Positions 8,134 to 16,009 of a stretch of 64,000 nucleotides of DNA are shown in pieces. Every line of letters starts with the position of its first letter. The stretch's first letter is position 1. The stretch lies in contig JAFVTF010000025.1 in the NCBI GenBank assembly GCA_017503375.1, forward strand, positions 1 to 64,000. Direction: 5' to 3'. Source of the stretch: Lentisphaeria bacterium. GTDB taxonomy: Bacteria > Verrucomicrobiota > Lentisphaeria > Victivallales > UBA1829. The notes under the pieces are model-generated. The model was not told the DNA's origin. It saw only the letters and a program-made list of their open reading frames with translations, and made no database searches. The position numbers were made by a program, and so were the translations under genes.

Positions 8134-8511
8134 ATGAAATATTACTCAAAGGAACATGAATGGGTTCAGATTGATGGTGATGATGCCTATGTGGGTGTTT
8201 CCAGATATATTGTTGACCTGCTTGGCGATATCTCTTATGTGGAATTACCTAAAGAAGGTACAGATGTGATCGTTGGCGATGATATCGGAGTCATTGAATC
8301 AATCACGGAATCCGAAGATGTTTATTCTCCTATCAGTGGAACAATTATTGCTGTCAACCATAATATGGATGATGATCCCACCATTCTGAATGAACATTGC
8401 GAAGATAAAAAAGGCTGGCTTTGCAAGCTGGAAAATATTGATTTGGCAGAATTGGATGATCTGATGGATGAAGATGCATACGAACGGTATGTCTCCAAAC
8501 TGCAATCCTGA
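8134..8511 (+). CDS. GcvH-like protein lacking the lipoyl lysine
   Basis: A 125-residue protein with the full lipoyl-domain fold of glycine cleavage H protein: the N-terminal YSKEHEWV, then LLGDISYVELP and the core IESITESEDVYSPISG. In H proteins the core reads ESVKA, with the lipoylated lysine fourth; here that residue is Thr58 (codon ACG, 8305-8307). I chose the ATG at 8134 because it has a GGAGG site 7 bp upstream and matches the family start; a GTG at 8029 would add 35 unrelated residues. No gcvT, gcvP or lipoylation gene is near. The protein cannot carry lipoate at the usual place, so a role in glycine cleavage is doubtful. The fold is certain; the function is not. Confidence 0.85.
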   Translation: MKYYSKEHEWVQIDGDDAYVGVSRYIVDLLGDISYVELPKEGTDVIVGDDIGVIESITESEDVYSPISGTIIAVNHNMDDDPTILNEHCEDKKGWLCKLENIDLAELDDLMDEDAYERYVSKLQS

Positions 8512-8523
8512 TTTCTTTTGAAG

Positions 8524-9354
8524 ATGTTATTCAAGGGGCGCAAGTTCTCTTTTACACCTGAAAATCCGGCGATCATGGGAATTCTGAATGTGACGCCGGA
8601 TTCTTTCAGTGATGGCAGGGTGGATTTCCATTCAAAAATGGAAGCCCTGCTTTCCGAACCGCCGGATATTGTGGACATCGGCGGAGAATCCACCCGTCCC
8701 GGAGCTGTTTGTATTCCTCCGGAAATAGAGTTGGAACGGGTTCTTCCGGCTGTTCGGGAAATCCGCTCCGCTTTTCCTGATATTCTGATCAGCATTGACA
8801 CCCGGAAATCTGCAGTTGCACGCGCTGCGCTTGAGGCTGGCGCTGATATTGTCAACGACGTAAGCTGTCTTCATTTTGATCCCGCATTGGCTGATACCGC
8901 AGCTGAATATTCTGCAGGATTGATTCTTAATCACTCACGCGGGACTCCGGAAACAATGAATTTACCGGAAAATCTCTCTTATCCTGCCGGTTTGCAGGAA
9001 ATGGTCCGGGATGAGCTGAAGGAAGCTGCAGAATTTGCAATCAGCAGAGGGGTCCGGAAAGAATCCATTATCCTTGACCCCGGTTTCGGATTCGGAAAAA
9101 ATACACAGCAGAATATTGCGTTACTGAAAAATCCCGCATTGCTGCTTTCATTGGGATATCCCCTGTTATCAGGACCTTCACGGAAACGTTTTATCGGAGA
9201 GCTGACCGGAGAAGAAGAACCTCTGGAACGGGATTACGGAACCTGCGGGGCTGTGATTGCATCGGTTCTTTCCGGATATTCCATTCTCCGTGTCCATAAT
9301 GTTAAAGCCGCAAAAGATTCGCTGACGGTTTTCCGTGCGTGTTACTGCCGATGA
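8524..9354 (+). CDS. folP: Dihydropteroate synthase
   Basis: Condenses 6-hydroxymethyl-dihydropterin pyrophosphate with p-aminobenzoate in folate synthesis. The pterin-binding signatures are clear: MGILNVTPDSFSDG (about 18-31), DIGGESTRPGA (about 51-61), ISIDTRKSAVA, NDVS, DPGFGFGK and the C-terminal LRVHNV. Length (276 residues) is normal. A TTG at 8518 and an ATG at 8524 are both in frame; neither has a good ribosome site and I prefer the ATG. It starts 12 bp after the gcvH-like gene, so the two are probably co-transcribed; a folate link to one-carbon metabolism would fit a true GcvH, but that protein lacks its lysine. Confidence 0.95.
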   Translation: MLFKGRKFSFTPENPAIMGILNVTPDSFSDGRVDFHSKMEALLSEPPDIVDIGGESTRPGAVCIPPEIELERVLPAVREIRSAFPDILISIDTRKSAVARAALEAGADIVNDVSCLHFDPALADTAAEYSAGLILNHSRGTPETMNLPENLSYPAGLQEMVRDELKEAAEFAISRGVRKESIILDPGFGFGKNTQQNIALLKNPALLLSLGYPLLSGPSRKRFIGELTGEEEPLERDYGTCGAVIASVLSGYSILRVHNVKAAKDSLTVFRACYCR

Positions 9355-9426
9355 TTGATCTGAGAAACTCCCCCGATTCCCGTTTCCGAAAGAATAATTT
9401 CCTTTTTACTTTCCCTGTACGGAATC

Positions 9427-9454
9427 TTGTAATTTTATTTTCCTGTGTTATATT
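9427..9454 (+). promoter_or_regulatory. Predicted promoter upstream of pheA and repeat B1
   Basis: TTGTAA (9427-9432), 16-bp spacer, TATATT (9449-9454). The family B repeat lies between this promoter and pheA, so the repeat would be transcribed in the leader. Confidence 0.5.
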
Positions 9455-9475
9455 ACCTGATTGTCAATAACAAAA

Positions 9476-9677
9476 GCTCTGTTCCCAATAATGGTTGATA
9501 AATCTTTCTGTTATTTTAACCCCGAAAATGGCATTTTGATTTTTGTATCGCAAAAATCAGAATGCCGCAAAAAGGTTTGAAAAAGGATGATGGGGTTCGG
9601 GGAAGAAGGGAAAAACTTTCCTGAAAAGTTTTTCCCTTCTTCCCCGATCACAAATCAACCTTTATTGGGAACAAAGC
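9476..9677. repeat. Family B repeat, copy B1 (complete)
   Basis: Terminal inverted repeats begin GCTCTGTTCCCAATAA on the left and end TTATTGGGAACAAAGC on the right. Inside are hairpin 1 (9530-9566, stem GGCATTTTGATTTTTG) and hairpin 2 (9597-9647), a perfect 23-bp stem with a 5-nt loop CCTGA. The flanks CAAAA and CATAA may be a decayed target duplication. Related copies are at 14065 and 41940. Confidence 0.85.
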
Positions 9678-9694
9678 CATAATAAAAAAGGATA

Positions 9695-10756
9695 ATGACG
9701 ATGGATTTGAAAGAGATGCGGGACAGGATTGATGCCATTGACAGGCAGATCGTTTCTTTATTGAACAGCCGGTATGAAGTTGTCCGGGAAGTGGGAAAAT
9801 GGAAGTTGGAACGCGGTTTGCCGATTTATGTTCCGGAACGTGAAAAAGCTCTTCTGGAAAAATTGGATTCTTTGAATCAGGGACCAATGCTCCGTTCAAC
9901 ACTTCATGCGATTTACCGTGAGATCATGTCCGGAGCCTATCCTCTGGAACGGCAGCTCCGGGTTGCTTATTTCGGTCCGGTTGCGACTTATACCCATCAG
10001 GCGGCAAAACAGCAGTTCGGTGCGAGTGTGGAATATTTTTCCCGTCCGGGAATTGCAGATGTGTTCCGCGATGTTGAGGCGGAAATTGTGGATTACGGCG
10101 TTGTTCCCGTTGAAAATTCCACGGAAGGCGTTGTCAATCATACGCTGGACCTTTTGTTGGAATCATCCGTAAAAGTCTGCGCTGAAATCAACCTGCCGAT
10201 CCATCATGCTCTACTTTCAAAATCAGACCTTTCCGGAATCAGAAAAGTTTACAGTCATCCGCAATCGCTTGCCCAGTGCAGAAATTGGCTGGCAGAACAT
10301 TTGCCCGGAGTGGAACTGGTTGAAGCAAGCAGCAACAGCCGTGCGGCCCAGATGGCTGCAGAAGAAGCCGGAGCTGCTGCAATTTGCAGCGAATTGGCGG
10401 CAACCGTTTATGATTTGAATATCATTGCGGCAAAAATTGAAGATAATCCCCGGAATACAACCCGGTTTTTTGTGATTGGAAAGCAGGAAAATGCACCGTC
10501 CGGAAACGATAAAACTTCCATTTGTTTTGTAGTCAAGGACAGGGTAGGGGCTCTCTATGATTGTCTGCTTCCGTTCAGAGAAGCCGGACTTTCTCTTGCA
10601 ATGATTGAAAGCCGTCCTTCCAAAAAAGAAAATTGGAAATATGTTTTCTATGTGGATCTTATCGGTCACGCCGCAGATCCCCTTGTAAAAACAGCTTTGG
10701 AAAAACTTCAGAATTCAACAAGTCACTTGAAAATACTCGGATCTTATCCACTTTAA
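9695..10756 (+). CDS. pheA: Bifunctional chorismate mutase / prephenate dehydratase
   Basis: The P-protein of phenylalanine synthesis: converts chorismate to prephenate and then to phenylpyruvate. The N-terminal AroQ-type mutase domain (about 1-85) shows MRDRIDAIDRQIVSLLNSR and the later GPMLRSTLHAIYREIMSG. The dehydratase domain (about 88-265) begins VAYFGPVATYTHQAA and contains PVENSTEGVVNHTLDLL and the catalytic-region motif NTTRFFVIG. An ACT domain follows (about 270-350) with the allosteric-site motif ESRPSKKENWKYVFYVD, so feedback inhibition by Phe is expected. An ATG two codons downstream (9701) is an alternative start. The next gene, an ABC ATPase, follows after 21 bp. Confidence 0.95.
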   Translation: MTMDLKEMRDRIDAIDRQIVSLLNSRYEVVREVGKWKLERGLPIYVPEREKALLEKLDSLNQGPMLRSTLHAIYREIMSGAYPLERQLRVAYFGPVATYTHQAAKQQFGASVEYFSRPGIADVFRDVEAEIVDYGVVPVENSTEGVVNHTLDLLLESSVKVCAEINLPIHHALLSKSDLSGIRKVYSHPQSLAQCRNWLAEHLPGVELVEASSNSRAAQMAAEEAGAAAICSELAATVYDLNIIAAKIEDNPRNTTRFFVIGKQENAPSGNDKTSICFVVKDRVGALYDCLLPFREAGLSLAMIESRPSKKENWKYVFYVDLIGHAADPLVKTALEKLQNSTSHLKILGSYPL

Positions 10757-10777
10757 GCAAGAAAAGGTTTTATCATT

Positions 10778-11584
10778 ATGTTTCCTCCTGCAATTGAAAT
10801 CAAAAATGCAACTGTAAAACTTGATGGCTATGAAGCCCTGACAGATTTTTCCTGTACGATCGGACACCGCGAACGCTGGTTCGTGCTGGGGCCAAACGGC
10901 GCAGGAAAAACTACATTTGTTAAACTTCTTCTCGGTCTTGCATGGCCGCTCTGGGGGGCTTCAGTCAAGGTTCTCGGACAGAAATACGGAGAATGCAATA
11001 TCATTGAACTCCGGAAAAAAGTTGCCTGGGTCAGCCCGTTCTTGAACAGCTGGGCTGCGGATTCCACATACAGTCAGCGGTGGAAGGCTCTGGATATCGT
11101 GCTTGGCGGTTTGGATTCCACCATCGGTTTCTTCCGGAAACCCTCCGCCGAAGATTTGGAACAGGCGGAAAAAGCAATGGAAATGATTCACGCCACAAAA
11201 CTGGCTGACCGTTGGTTCGACCGTCTTTCTTCCGGTGAACAGGTGCGTATCCTGATCGCCAGAGCTTTGATCTCCCATCCGGAACTCGTGATTCTGGATG
11301 AAGCCTGTATTTTCCTTGATCTCACCAGCCGGGAAATCCTGCTGAATGCTGTGGATGATCTGGCAGCACGTCCGGATTCTCCCACAATGGTGTTCGTCAC
11401 CCAGCGTATTGAAGAAATTACAGCCTCTTTCGATAAAGGTATGATCATCAAAGACGGTAAGATCATGGCAGCCGGAGACCGGAACGATGTCCTGACGGAA
11501 AAGAATCTTTCAGAAGCATTTGAACTGAATGTCATGCTTGACAGTACAGCCGACGGACGTCTCTGGCCCATTGTGAAAAAATAA
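10778..11584 (+). CDS. ABC transporter ATP-binding protein (ModF/YlmA-like), H-loop variant
   Basis: A 268-residue stand-alone nucleotide-binding domain. Walker A is GPNGAGKT (38-45), the signature LSSGEQ (150-155) and Walker B LVILDEAC (170-177). It most resembles the ModF/YlmA-type ATPases that have no dedicated permease next to them. The switch (H-loop) histidine, normally in a VTHR/VTHH context, is Gln209 here (VFVTQRIEEI; codon CAG at 11402). Loss of that histidine usually reduces ATP hydrolysis, so the protein may be regulatory or a slow ATPase. No permease or binding protein lies nearby. The start 21 bp after pheA suggests they are co-transcribed, without an obvious functional link. 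Confidence 0.85.
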   Translation: MFPPAIEIKNATVKLDGYEALTDFSCTIGHRERWFVLGPNGAGKTTFVKLLLGLAWPLWGASVKVLGQKYGECNIIELRKKVAWVSPFLNSWAADSTYSQRWKALDIVLGGLDSTIGFFRKPSAEDLEQAEKAMEMIHATKLADRWFDRLSSGEQVRILIARALISHPELVILDEACIFLDLTSREILLNAVDDLAARPDSPTMVFVTQRIEEITASFDKGMIIKDGKIMAAGDRNDVLTEKNLSEAFELNVMLDSTADGRLWPIVKK

Positions 11585-11592
11585 GACTTATC

Positions 11593-11668
11593 GAGGCAAT
11601 TTCAAAAGTCTTCAAAAATGTCTGAAAATTCTTGCCGTAATCTGAAAATGGAGCGTTTTCGGTGGTTA
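11593..11668. repeat. Family A element, copy A1 (left half only)
   Basis: Begins GAGGCAATTTCAAAAGTC 8 bp after the ABC ATPase stop and matches the family to GGTGGTTACTC. After that it continues with a TCCTCC...GGAGGA hairpin segment (also seen in copy A2) and then unrelated sequence; the right arm and right TIR are missing. Confidence 0.8.
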
Positions 11669-11749
11669 CTCTTCCTCCTTCGCTGAAGCTACGGAGGACT
11701 AGAAAGTGGTGGAGTTCCGTCTTCGCCTTTCAGGTTGCGCCGTGACAAG

Positions 11750-11832
11750 TTGAGGAGGGGAAAAATGACCTTTCCGGAAAAGGGCTTTTTCCTCTCCTTG
11801 AATAATAACCTTTGCGGAACAGCGCTGATAAA
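11750..11832. repeat. Possible degenerate family B relic
   Basis: A hairpin-rich stretch (GGGGAAAAA pairing with TTTTTCC, with an inner CCTTT/AAAGG) followed by AACCTTTGCGGAACAGCGC, which resembles the right end of family B copies. The match is partial and judged by eye. Confidence 0.35.
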
Positions 11833-11834
11833 AA

Positions 11835-12968
11835 TCAGTCACCCCATGCGGTATTTCCGAAAATTCCATTCTGGAAAAATACAGGTTTATAGCCGAGTTC
11901 CGCCGGAATGCGGCAGGAGGTTTCCAAACGCTTATAATAATCCGGGAGATACATTTCATAGAACGGATAAGCGTACTGTTCGTGTCCGATAGATTCCAGA
12001 ACATCGCTCTGACCTTTTGCATCTTCCGCTCTGATCTTGGCTTCGATTTCTTCAGGTGTATCAATATTGAAACAGAAGAAAGTCCGGGAGAGGAACAGAT
12101 CGAAATCCGCATCATAAAAACAACGTTTTTCCAGCATGTGTCTTGCAACATCCTGTTCATAGAAAAAGCCGATGTCGCAGCCGCCCTGTTCCAACGTTTC
12201 GATTCTGCCGTCAACGATGATCCTGTTTGACATGAATCCGCTGGAAGTGAGGATTTTCAGCCCGCGGCTGCGCATAAAACTGAAATTCCGCGGTTCCAGC
12301 ATTGCCCAGTGAACATTTGTCGGAGGCGTGCAGCATTTTTCTCCTGCAATTCTCCGCAGTTCAGCTGTTGTGGTGTCATAATCATGAGCAAGGCGTTCTG
12401 TTGTACAATGCTGATAAGGGCGGTCAGGAAATTCTGCCCATGCGTGGAATGCAAGATGAAGCCAGTCTGAACATTTTTCAAATTCAGCTCTGTAACAGTC
12501 CGGAACCTGGGAAAGATTTGTTTTTTCCGGATCGTGAGCGTTCTCATAAAAACATTTCAGAATAAATTTTGAACCGTATTTTTCATGAAGATCTTTCAGA
12601 TATTTGAGATAAAAATGGTCAAAGAGAGAATCATACTTATTCCGTACAAGATCCGTAAAAACAAAACTGTTGTCGTCGATACGAACCGTATAACGTTTGA
12701 AAGAGGCTTTATCCCAGACAAGCACGATTGTCTGAGTCCGTTCTCCGAATTTATCTTTTGCAGAGACTGTCACCCGGTTGATTTTTTCCCGCAGGGGAAG
12801 CTGCAGATGAAATTCCCGGTCATTGCGCTCTGCCGGAATTCCGTTCACTTTGACAACACTTTGAACCGAGGCGATACCCCGCAGTTCGATCATGAGTTCT
12901 GTTGCGGTTTCTTTCCCATGTCTGGCACTGAGGATTTCCCCGTTCCGGTGAGAGGTGATTTCAAGCAT
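11835..12968 (-). CDS. Polysaccharide-deacetylase-like protein of unknown specificity
   Basis: A 377-residue cytosolic-looking protein. Residues of about 1-85 look like a beta-sandwich, and the remainder resembles the beta/alpha barrel of the glycoside hydrolase/deacetylase superfamily: RIDDNSFVF (about 96-104) as a possible metal-site strand, HLAFHAWAEFPD (about 170-182) as a second conserved loop, and later GGCDIGFFYEQD. I cannot assign a substrate, and the classical H-x3-H motif is not obvious. It is transcribed divergently from the AraC regulator at 13137, which probably controls it. No signal peptide is seen, so an intracellular sugar-related role is more likely than cell-wall deacetylation. 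Family assignment is tentative. Confidence 0.6.
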   Translation of the reverse strand: MLEITSHRNGEILSARHGKETATELMIELRGIASVQSVVKVNGIPAERNDREFHLQLPLREKINRVTVSAKDKFGERTQTIVLVWDKASFKRYTVRIDDNSFVFTDLVRNKYDSLFDHFYLKYLKDLHEKYGSKFILKCFYENAHDPEKTNLSQVPDCYRAEFEKCSDWLHLAFHAWAEFPDRPYQHCTTERLAHDYDTTTAELRRIAGEKCCTPPTNVHWAMLEPRNFSFMRSRGLKILTSSGFMSNRIIVDGRIETLEQGGCDIGFFYEQDVARHMLEKRCFYDADFDLFLSRTFFCFNIDTPEEIEAKIRAEDAKGQSDVLESIGHEQYAYPFYEMYLPDYYKRLETSCRIPAELGYKPVFFQNGIFGNTAWGD

Positions 12969-12999
12969 GATTATGATCCTTTCAATTTGATTTTTCTAT

Positions 13000-13028
13000 A
13001 TTATAATATTCCGCCTGAATTTTTTCAA
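13000..13028 (-). promoter_or_regulatory. Predicted promoter of the deacetylase-like gene
   Basis: On the minus strand TTGAAA (13028-13023), 17-bp spacer, TATAAT (13005-13000). Good match to a housekeeping promoter; it lies 32 bp before the start codon. Confidence 0.65.
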
Positions 13029-13039
13029 GTGAATAAAAC

Positions 13040-13056
13040 TGCATAATCGTGCATAA
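13040..13056. promoter_or_regulatory. Direct repeat, candidate AraC-type binding site
   Basis: TGCATAA occurs twice with a 10-bp period (13040-13046 and 13050-13056) between the divergent promoters of the deacetylase-like gene and the AraC gene. AraC-family regulators often bind such direct repeats; assignment is inferred. Confidence 0.4.
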
Positions 13057-13092
13057 ATAACTGGATATTTGAGCAATATGAAGTTTCCAAAC

Positions 13093-13121
13093 TTGAATAA
13101 TAAATCTTTTTATGATATATT
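13093..13121 (+). promoter_or_regulatory. Predicted promoter of the AraC-family gene
   Basis: TTGAAT (13093-13098), 17-bp spacer, TATATT (13116-13121), 15 bp ahead of the start codon. The transcript would therefore have a very short leader that carries GGAGGAAG. Confidence 0.6.
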
Positions 13122-13136
13122 AAACCGGAGGAAGAA

Positions 13137-13994
13137 ATGAAGCATAACTTTTTTTACCGCAAGGATGATTTTGCCCGGAATGGCGGACATGTTTTGGAAG
13201 ATTTTTATACGAATCGCAGCGCGGCTCCGGAATCGGGCTGTTTTTTTCATCTGAATCTTTATCTGGAATCTGAATGGGACCGCTATTCCGGGGAAAGTGT
13301 ATGTCAGCCGGAATCTACGGCATTTATCGGTTTGGTTTTGTCCGGAACACAGGAGCGGAAAGGACGTGAAGAGACACTTTATCTGAACTCCGGCGATGTG
13401 ATTATTGACAGGGTTCGTGGAGAACCTTTGAAAATCTCTGCTCTGCCCGGAACGCCTTTGCGCCGGATCGGATTGGAAATCTGCCGCAACAGAACATTTG
13501 AAGCTTTGTGCTGTACGATTTTCCCGGAACGGATCACTGTCATTCATTGTCCTTATCCGGAACGGGTGGAATCTGTTTTGAAAGAGTTGAAAAATGAAAT
13601 TTGTCAATATGGCGGACGTGAAGCGGAAATTTCCATGCTGATTTTCCGTTTGCTTCAGGAACTGAGCAGTCAGCAGGGAGAAAATTCTCTGCCGCTTTCA
13701 TTGCAGAAGGCGCTTGCCTTTATACAGAAGCACGGATACCGGGCTGTTACCAGGGAACAGATCGCTGAAGCTGCAGGGGTATCTGTCAGAAAACTGAATG
13801 ATCTTTTTCTGCAATATTTACACAATACTCCAGGGCGTTATATGATCGATCGCCGTATTGCTTATGCAAAAGAGCTGTTGTCGACTCGCCGTTTCAGTGT
13901 CAGCGAAACAGCTGAACTTGCCGGATTTGCCAGTGTGGAATTCTTTATCCGGGAGTTCCGGCAATATACAGGAAAAACTCCGGGTAAGTATTGA
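13137..13994 (+). CDS. AraC-family transcriptional regulator
   Basis: A 285-residue regulator. The N-terminal half (about 1-165) is the effector or sensing domain and includes a cupin-like stretch (LYLNSGDVIIDRV). The C-terminal half is the two-helix-turn-helix AraC domain: VTREQIAEAAGVSVRKLNDLFLQ (first HTH) and VSETAELAGFASVEFFIREFRQYTGKTPGKY (second HTH with the conserved G-x-P-x-x-Y ending). A strong GGAGGAAG site precedes the ATG. It is divergent from the deacetylase-like gene and convergent with the SGNH-hydrolase gene at 14262; by context it probably responds to a carbohydrate, but the ligand is unknown. Confidence 0.93.
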   Translation: MKHNFFYRKDDFARNGGHVLEDFYTNRSAAPESGCFFHLNLYLESEWDRYSGESVCQPESTAFIGLVLSGTQERKGREETLYLNSGDVIIDRVRGEPLKISALPGTPLRRIGLEICRNRTFEALCCTIFPERITVIHCPYPERVESVLKELKNEICQYGGREAEISMLIFRLLQELSSQQGENSLPLSLQKALAFIQKHGYRAVTREQIAEAAGVSVRKLNDLFLQYLHNTPGRYMIDRRIAYAKELLSTRRFSVSETAELAGFASVEFFIREFRQYTGKTPGKY

Positions 13995-14064
13995 TCTTTT
14001 TATGGGGAACTACGGAAATCACGGAAGTTTCACGGAATTTTTTGAGATAGCATTTTACTTTTCA

Positions 14065-14253
14065 GCTCTGTCCCCCGTAAAGGTTGGTAAATTTAACCTT
14101 AAGATGGCATTTTGATTTTTGCAGTACAAAAATCGGAATGCCGCAAAAAGGTTTGAAAAAGGATGATGGGGTTCGGGGAAGAAGGGAAAAACTTTCCTGA
14201 AAAGTTTTTCCTTTCTTCCCCGATCACAAATCAACCTTTATGAGGAACTGTGC
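14065..14253. repeat. Family B repeat, copy B2
   Basis: Lies between the convergent AraC and SGNH genes. The left end GCTCTGTCCCCCGTAAAGG and the right end CCTTTATGAGGAACTGTGC are diverged TIRs. Both internal hairpins are kept; hairpin 2 has one C-to-T change that leaves a G-T pair in the stem. Confidence 0.8.
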
Positions 14254-14261
14254 TGAAAGGA

Positions 14262-15929
14262 TCAGAAACCGAAGCACTGAATGGTTGTGGTTTCTTTTCC
14301 GGGGAATTTGTTTTTCCGGTCAACAATGATCAGCTGATTCAGAGCTTTTTCCACATTATTGTCGAAAATTGTCGGCATGATGGAATTCAGATGAAAACTG
14401 TTTTTATCCTTGTCGATAATGGAAAGATTGAAACCATAAACATCCAGTTTTCTGATATCAAACGGCGTATAGTTTGTGATATTTCCGGCATAACCGTAAA
14501 GCCATTTGTAGCCGTCTTTGGTACGTTCTCCATCGGAATACATGCAATACTGGAAACGGGGACCCCACCAGGAAAGAGCTTTGAGGGAAAACTGAGGAAC
14601 ATCTCTGGGGGAAATCAGTATCATATTGATATCACGGTCAGGTGTCAAATTACCGAAACGTTCACCCGGACGGAAATCCAGAAGGATGCGGACATTATCT
14701 CTGCCTGTGATCCAGTAGGAATTATGATTGATTTCGCCGTCGTAAACTCTTCCGGAAAGCCAGAGGTTTGCGCCGTCTTCTTTGATTTTAACGGTTCCGA
14801 TGAGGTCGCCTTCGGGGCGTGTTCCTGCATAAGATGTATGCTCGGAATTGAAGTTGGGTTCCCCCTGTTTCGGTTTGACAGGAGCCTTGACTTCAAAATT
14901 GAGTTCGCCGTTGACCGGTTTCACAACGCGGGTGCGGGCAAGGTCAATGAGATAAAAACTCAATTTTCCGTCAGCTGTCTGCAAATCCACAACAGCCTGT
15001 TTCTGATCTCCGACAACCAGTTTGTATGCTTTGTCTGAAGCGGGAAGAGTCCAGCGGATCGTCTGGTTCTTATTGATGGAAAATTCCTTTGAACCGCGTT
15101 CGCCTGCCAGACTCCAGGTCAGTTTGAACTTGCCTTTTTCTTTGCCTTTGAGTTTCAGAACGATTTTATCGCTGTCAGAGTTCAAATAGAAGTTCGCGCG
15201 TTTAACTTCCACCGGGACGGGAGTCGGGACAGGGGAAAGGGTCCGTTTTCCGGTGAGTTTTCCAGCTGCGTTGAGATGCTGCAGAATACTCCATGCGATA
15301 CGGTATTGTGCTTCACCGAAGGGGTGAACCCCGTCGATTCTGGCAAGCTGGTTCGGCCCCAGAGTGTCATCGTATGCTTCCAATTCTTCTGCGACCGGAA
15401 CAACGACGCAATTTTTTGCTTTTCCGATTTCATAGATGACTTTACCGAACTCTTCCAAACCCTTTTTGGTGTACATGGGACTGAAGAACGAGGAGACCCG
15501 TTCATCGGTGAGAGTTGGAGTGAGGAGCAGAACCGTAGCTCCGAGACTCTGGTAGAATGTTACGTGTCTGAGAATATTTTTCCGGTAAGCTTCGACTTTT
15601 TTGGAGAAATCGGGCTTGTGCGGATATTCGTAATGAATGATATTATTCATCCCCAGCATGATGGATACCATGGTGGGTTTTTCTTCTGTTTTGATTTTTG
15701 TTTTGTGTGCAGAATCCACGCCCCAGACAGCTTTATTGACGAATTCAATTTTGTTTTCCGGATGGAAATGGTCAATGATCCGTTTGATGGCAACGCGGTA
15801 AGTATCGGTGTTTGTGATACTGTCACCGGTAAGCATCCAGCGTTCATTGTTTTTGAAATAAGATTCTCCGCCGGCGTGTAATGCGCAGGCAAAAAATACT
15901 CCGGCGGCAAGCAGTAAACTTTTCTTCAT
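14262..15929 (-). CDS. Exported SGNH/GDSL-type esterase with C-terminal beta-sandwich domain
   Basis: A 555-residue protein with a signal peptide (about 1-20). The SGNH hydrolase domain (about 22-230) carries block I GDSIT (nucleophile Ser), a block III-like GMNN and block V DGVHPF with the catalytic Asp-His. It is followed by a linker-like beta domain and a C-terminal region (about 360-540), LWLSGRVYDGEINHN and VRILLDFRP, resembling a CBM9-like carbohydrate-binding fold. It probably removes acyl groups from a polysaccharide outside the cytoplasm. The catalytic motifs are seen directly; substrate is unknown. The gene has a good promoter, faces the AraC regulator, and is not clearly in an operon with the aldo/keto reductase upstream. 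Confidence 0.85.
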   Translation of the reverse strand: MKKSLLLAAGVFFACALHAGGESYFKNNERWMLTGDSITNTDTYRVAIKRIIDHFHPENKIEFVNKAVWGVDSAHKTKIKTEEKPTMVSIMLGMNNIIHYEYPHKPDFSKKVEAYRKNILRHVTFYQSLGATVLLLTPTLTDERVSSFFSPMYTKKGLEEFGKVIYEIGKAKNCVVVPVAEELEAYDDTLGPNQLARIDGVHPFGEAQYRIAWSILQHLNAAGKLTGKRTLSPVPTPVPVEVKRANFYLNSDSDKIVLKLKGKEKGKFKLTWSLAGERGSKEFSINKNQTIRWTLPASDKAYKLVVGDQKQAVVDLQTADGKLSFYLIDLARTRVVKPVNGELNFEVKAPVKPKQGEPNFNSEHTSYAGTRPEGDLIGTVKIKEDGANLWLSGRVYDGEINHNSYWITGRDNVRILLDFRPGERFGNLTPDRDINMILISPRDVPQFSLKALSWWGPRFQYCMYSDGERTKDGYKWLYGYAGNITNYTPFDIRKLDVYGFNLSIIDKDKNSFHLNSIMPTIFDNNVEKALNQLIIVDRKNKFPGKETTTIQCFGF

Positions 15930-15963
15930 AACCCACTCCTTAATGTTTCAGGTTTTCTTGAGT

Positions 15964-15992
15964 AATATAACACTTATAACAAAAAGTTGCAA
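15964..15992 (-). promoter_or_regulatory. Predicted promoter of the SGNH-hydrolase gene
   Basis: Minus strand TTGCAA (15992-15987), 17-bp spacer, TATATT (15969-15964), followed by ACTC. It sits 35 bp before the ATG. Confidence 0.6.
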
Positions 15993-16009
15993 GTGTGGAA
16001 GAGAAAAAA

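Larger units (their letters stand above)
9355..9694. other. Intergenic region folP-pheA
   Basis: This 340-bp gap holds the predicted pheA promoter (9427-9454) and a complete family B repeat (9476-9677). I see no additional gene and no leader peptide rich in Phe. Confidence 0.7.

Noticed and set aside
9355-9694. Phe-responsive attenuator upstream of pheA
   Set aside because: The strong hairpins belong to family B, also found far from pheA, and there is no Phe-rich leader peptide.
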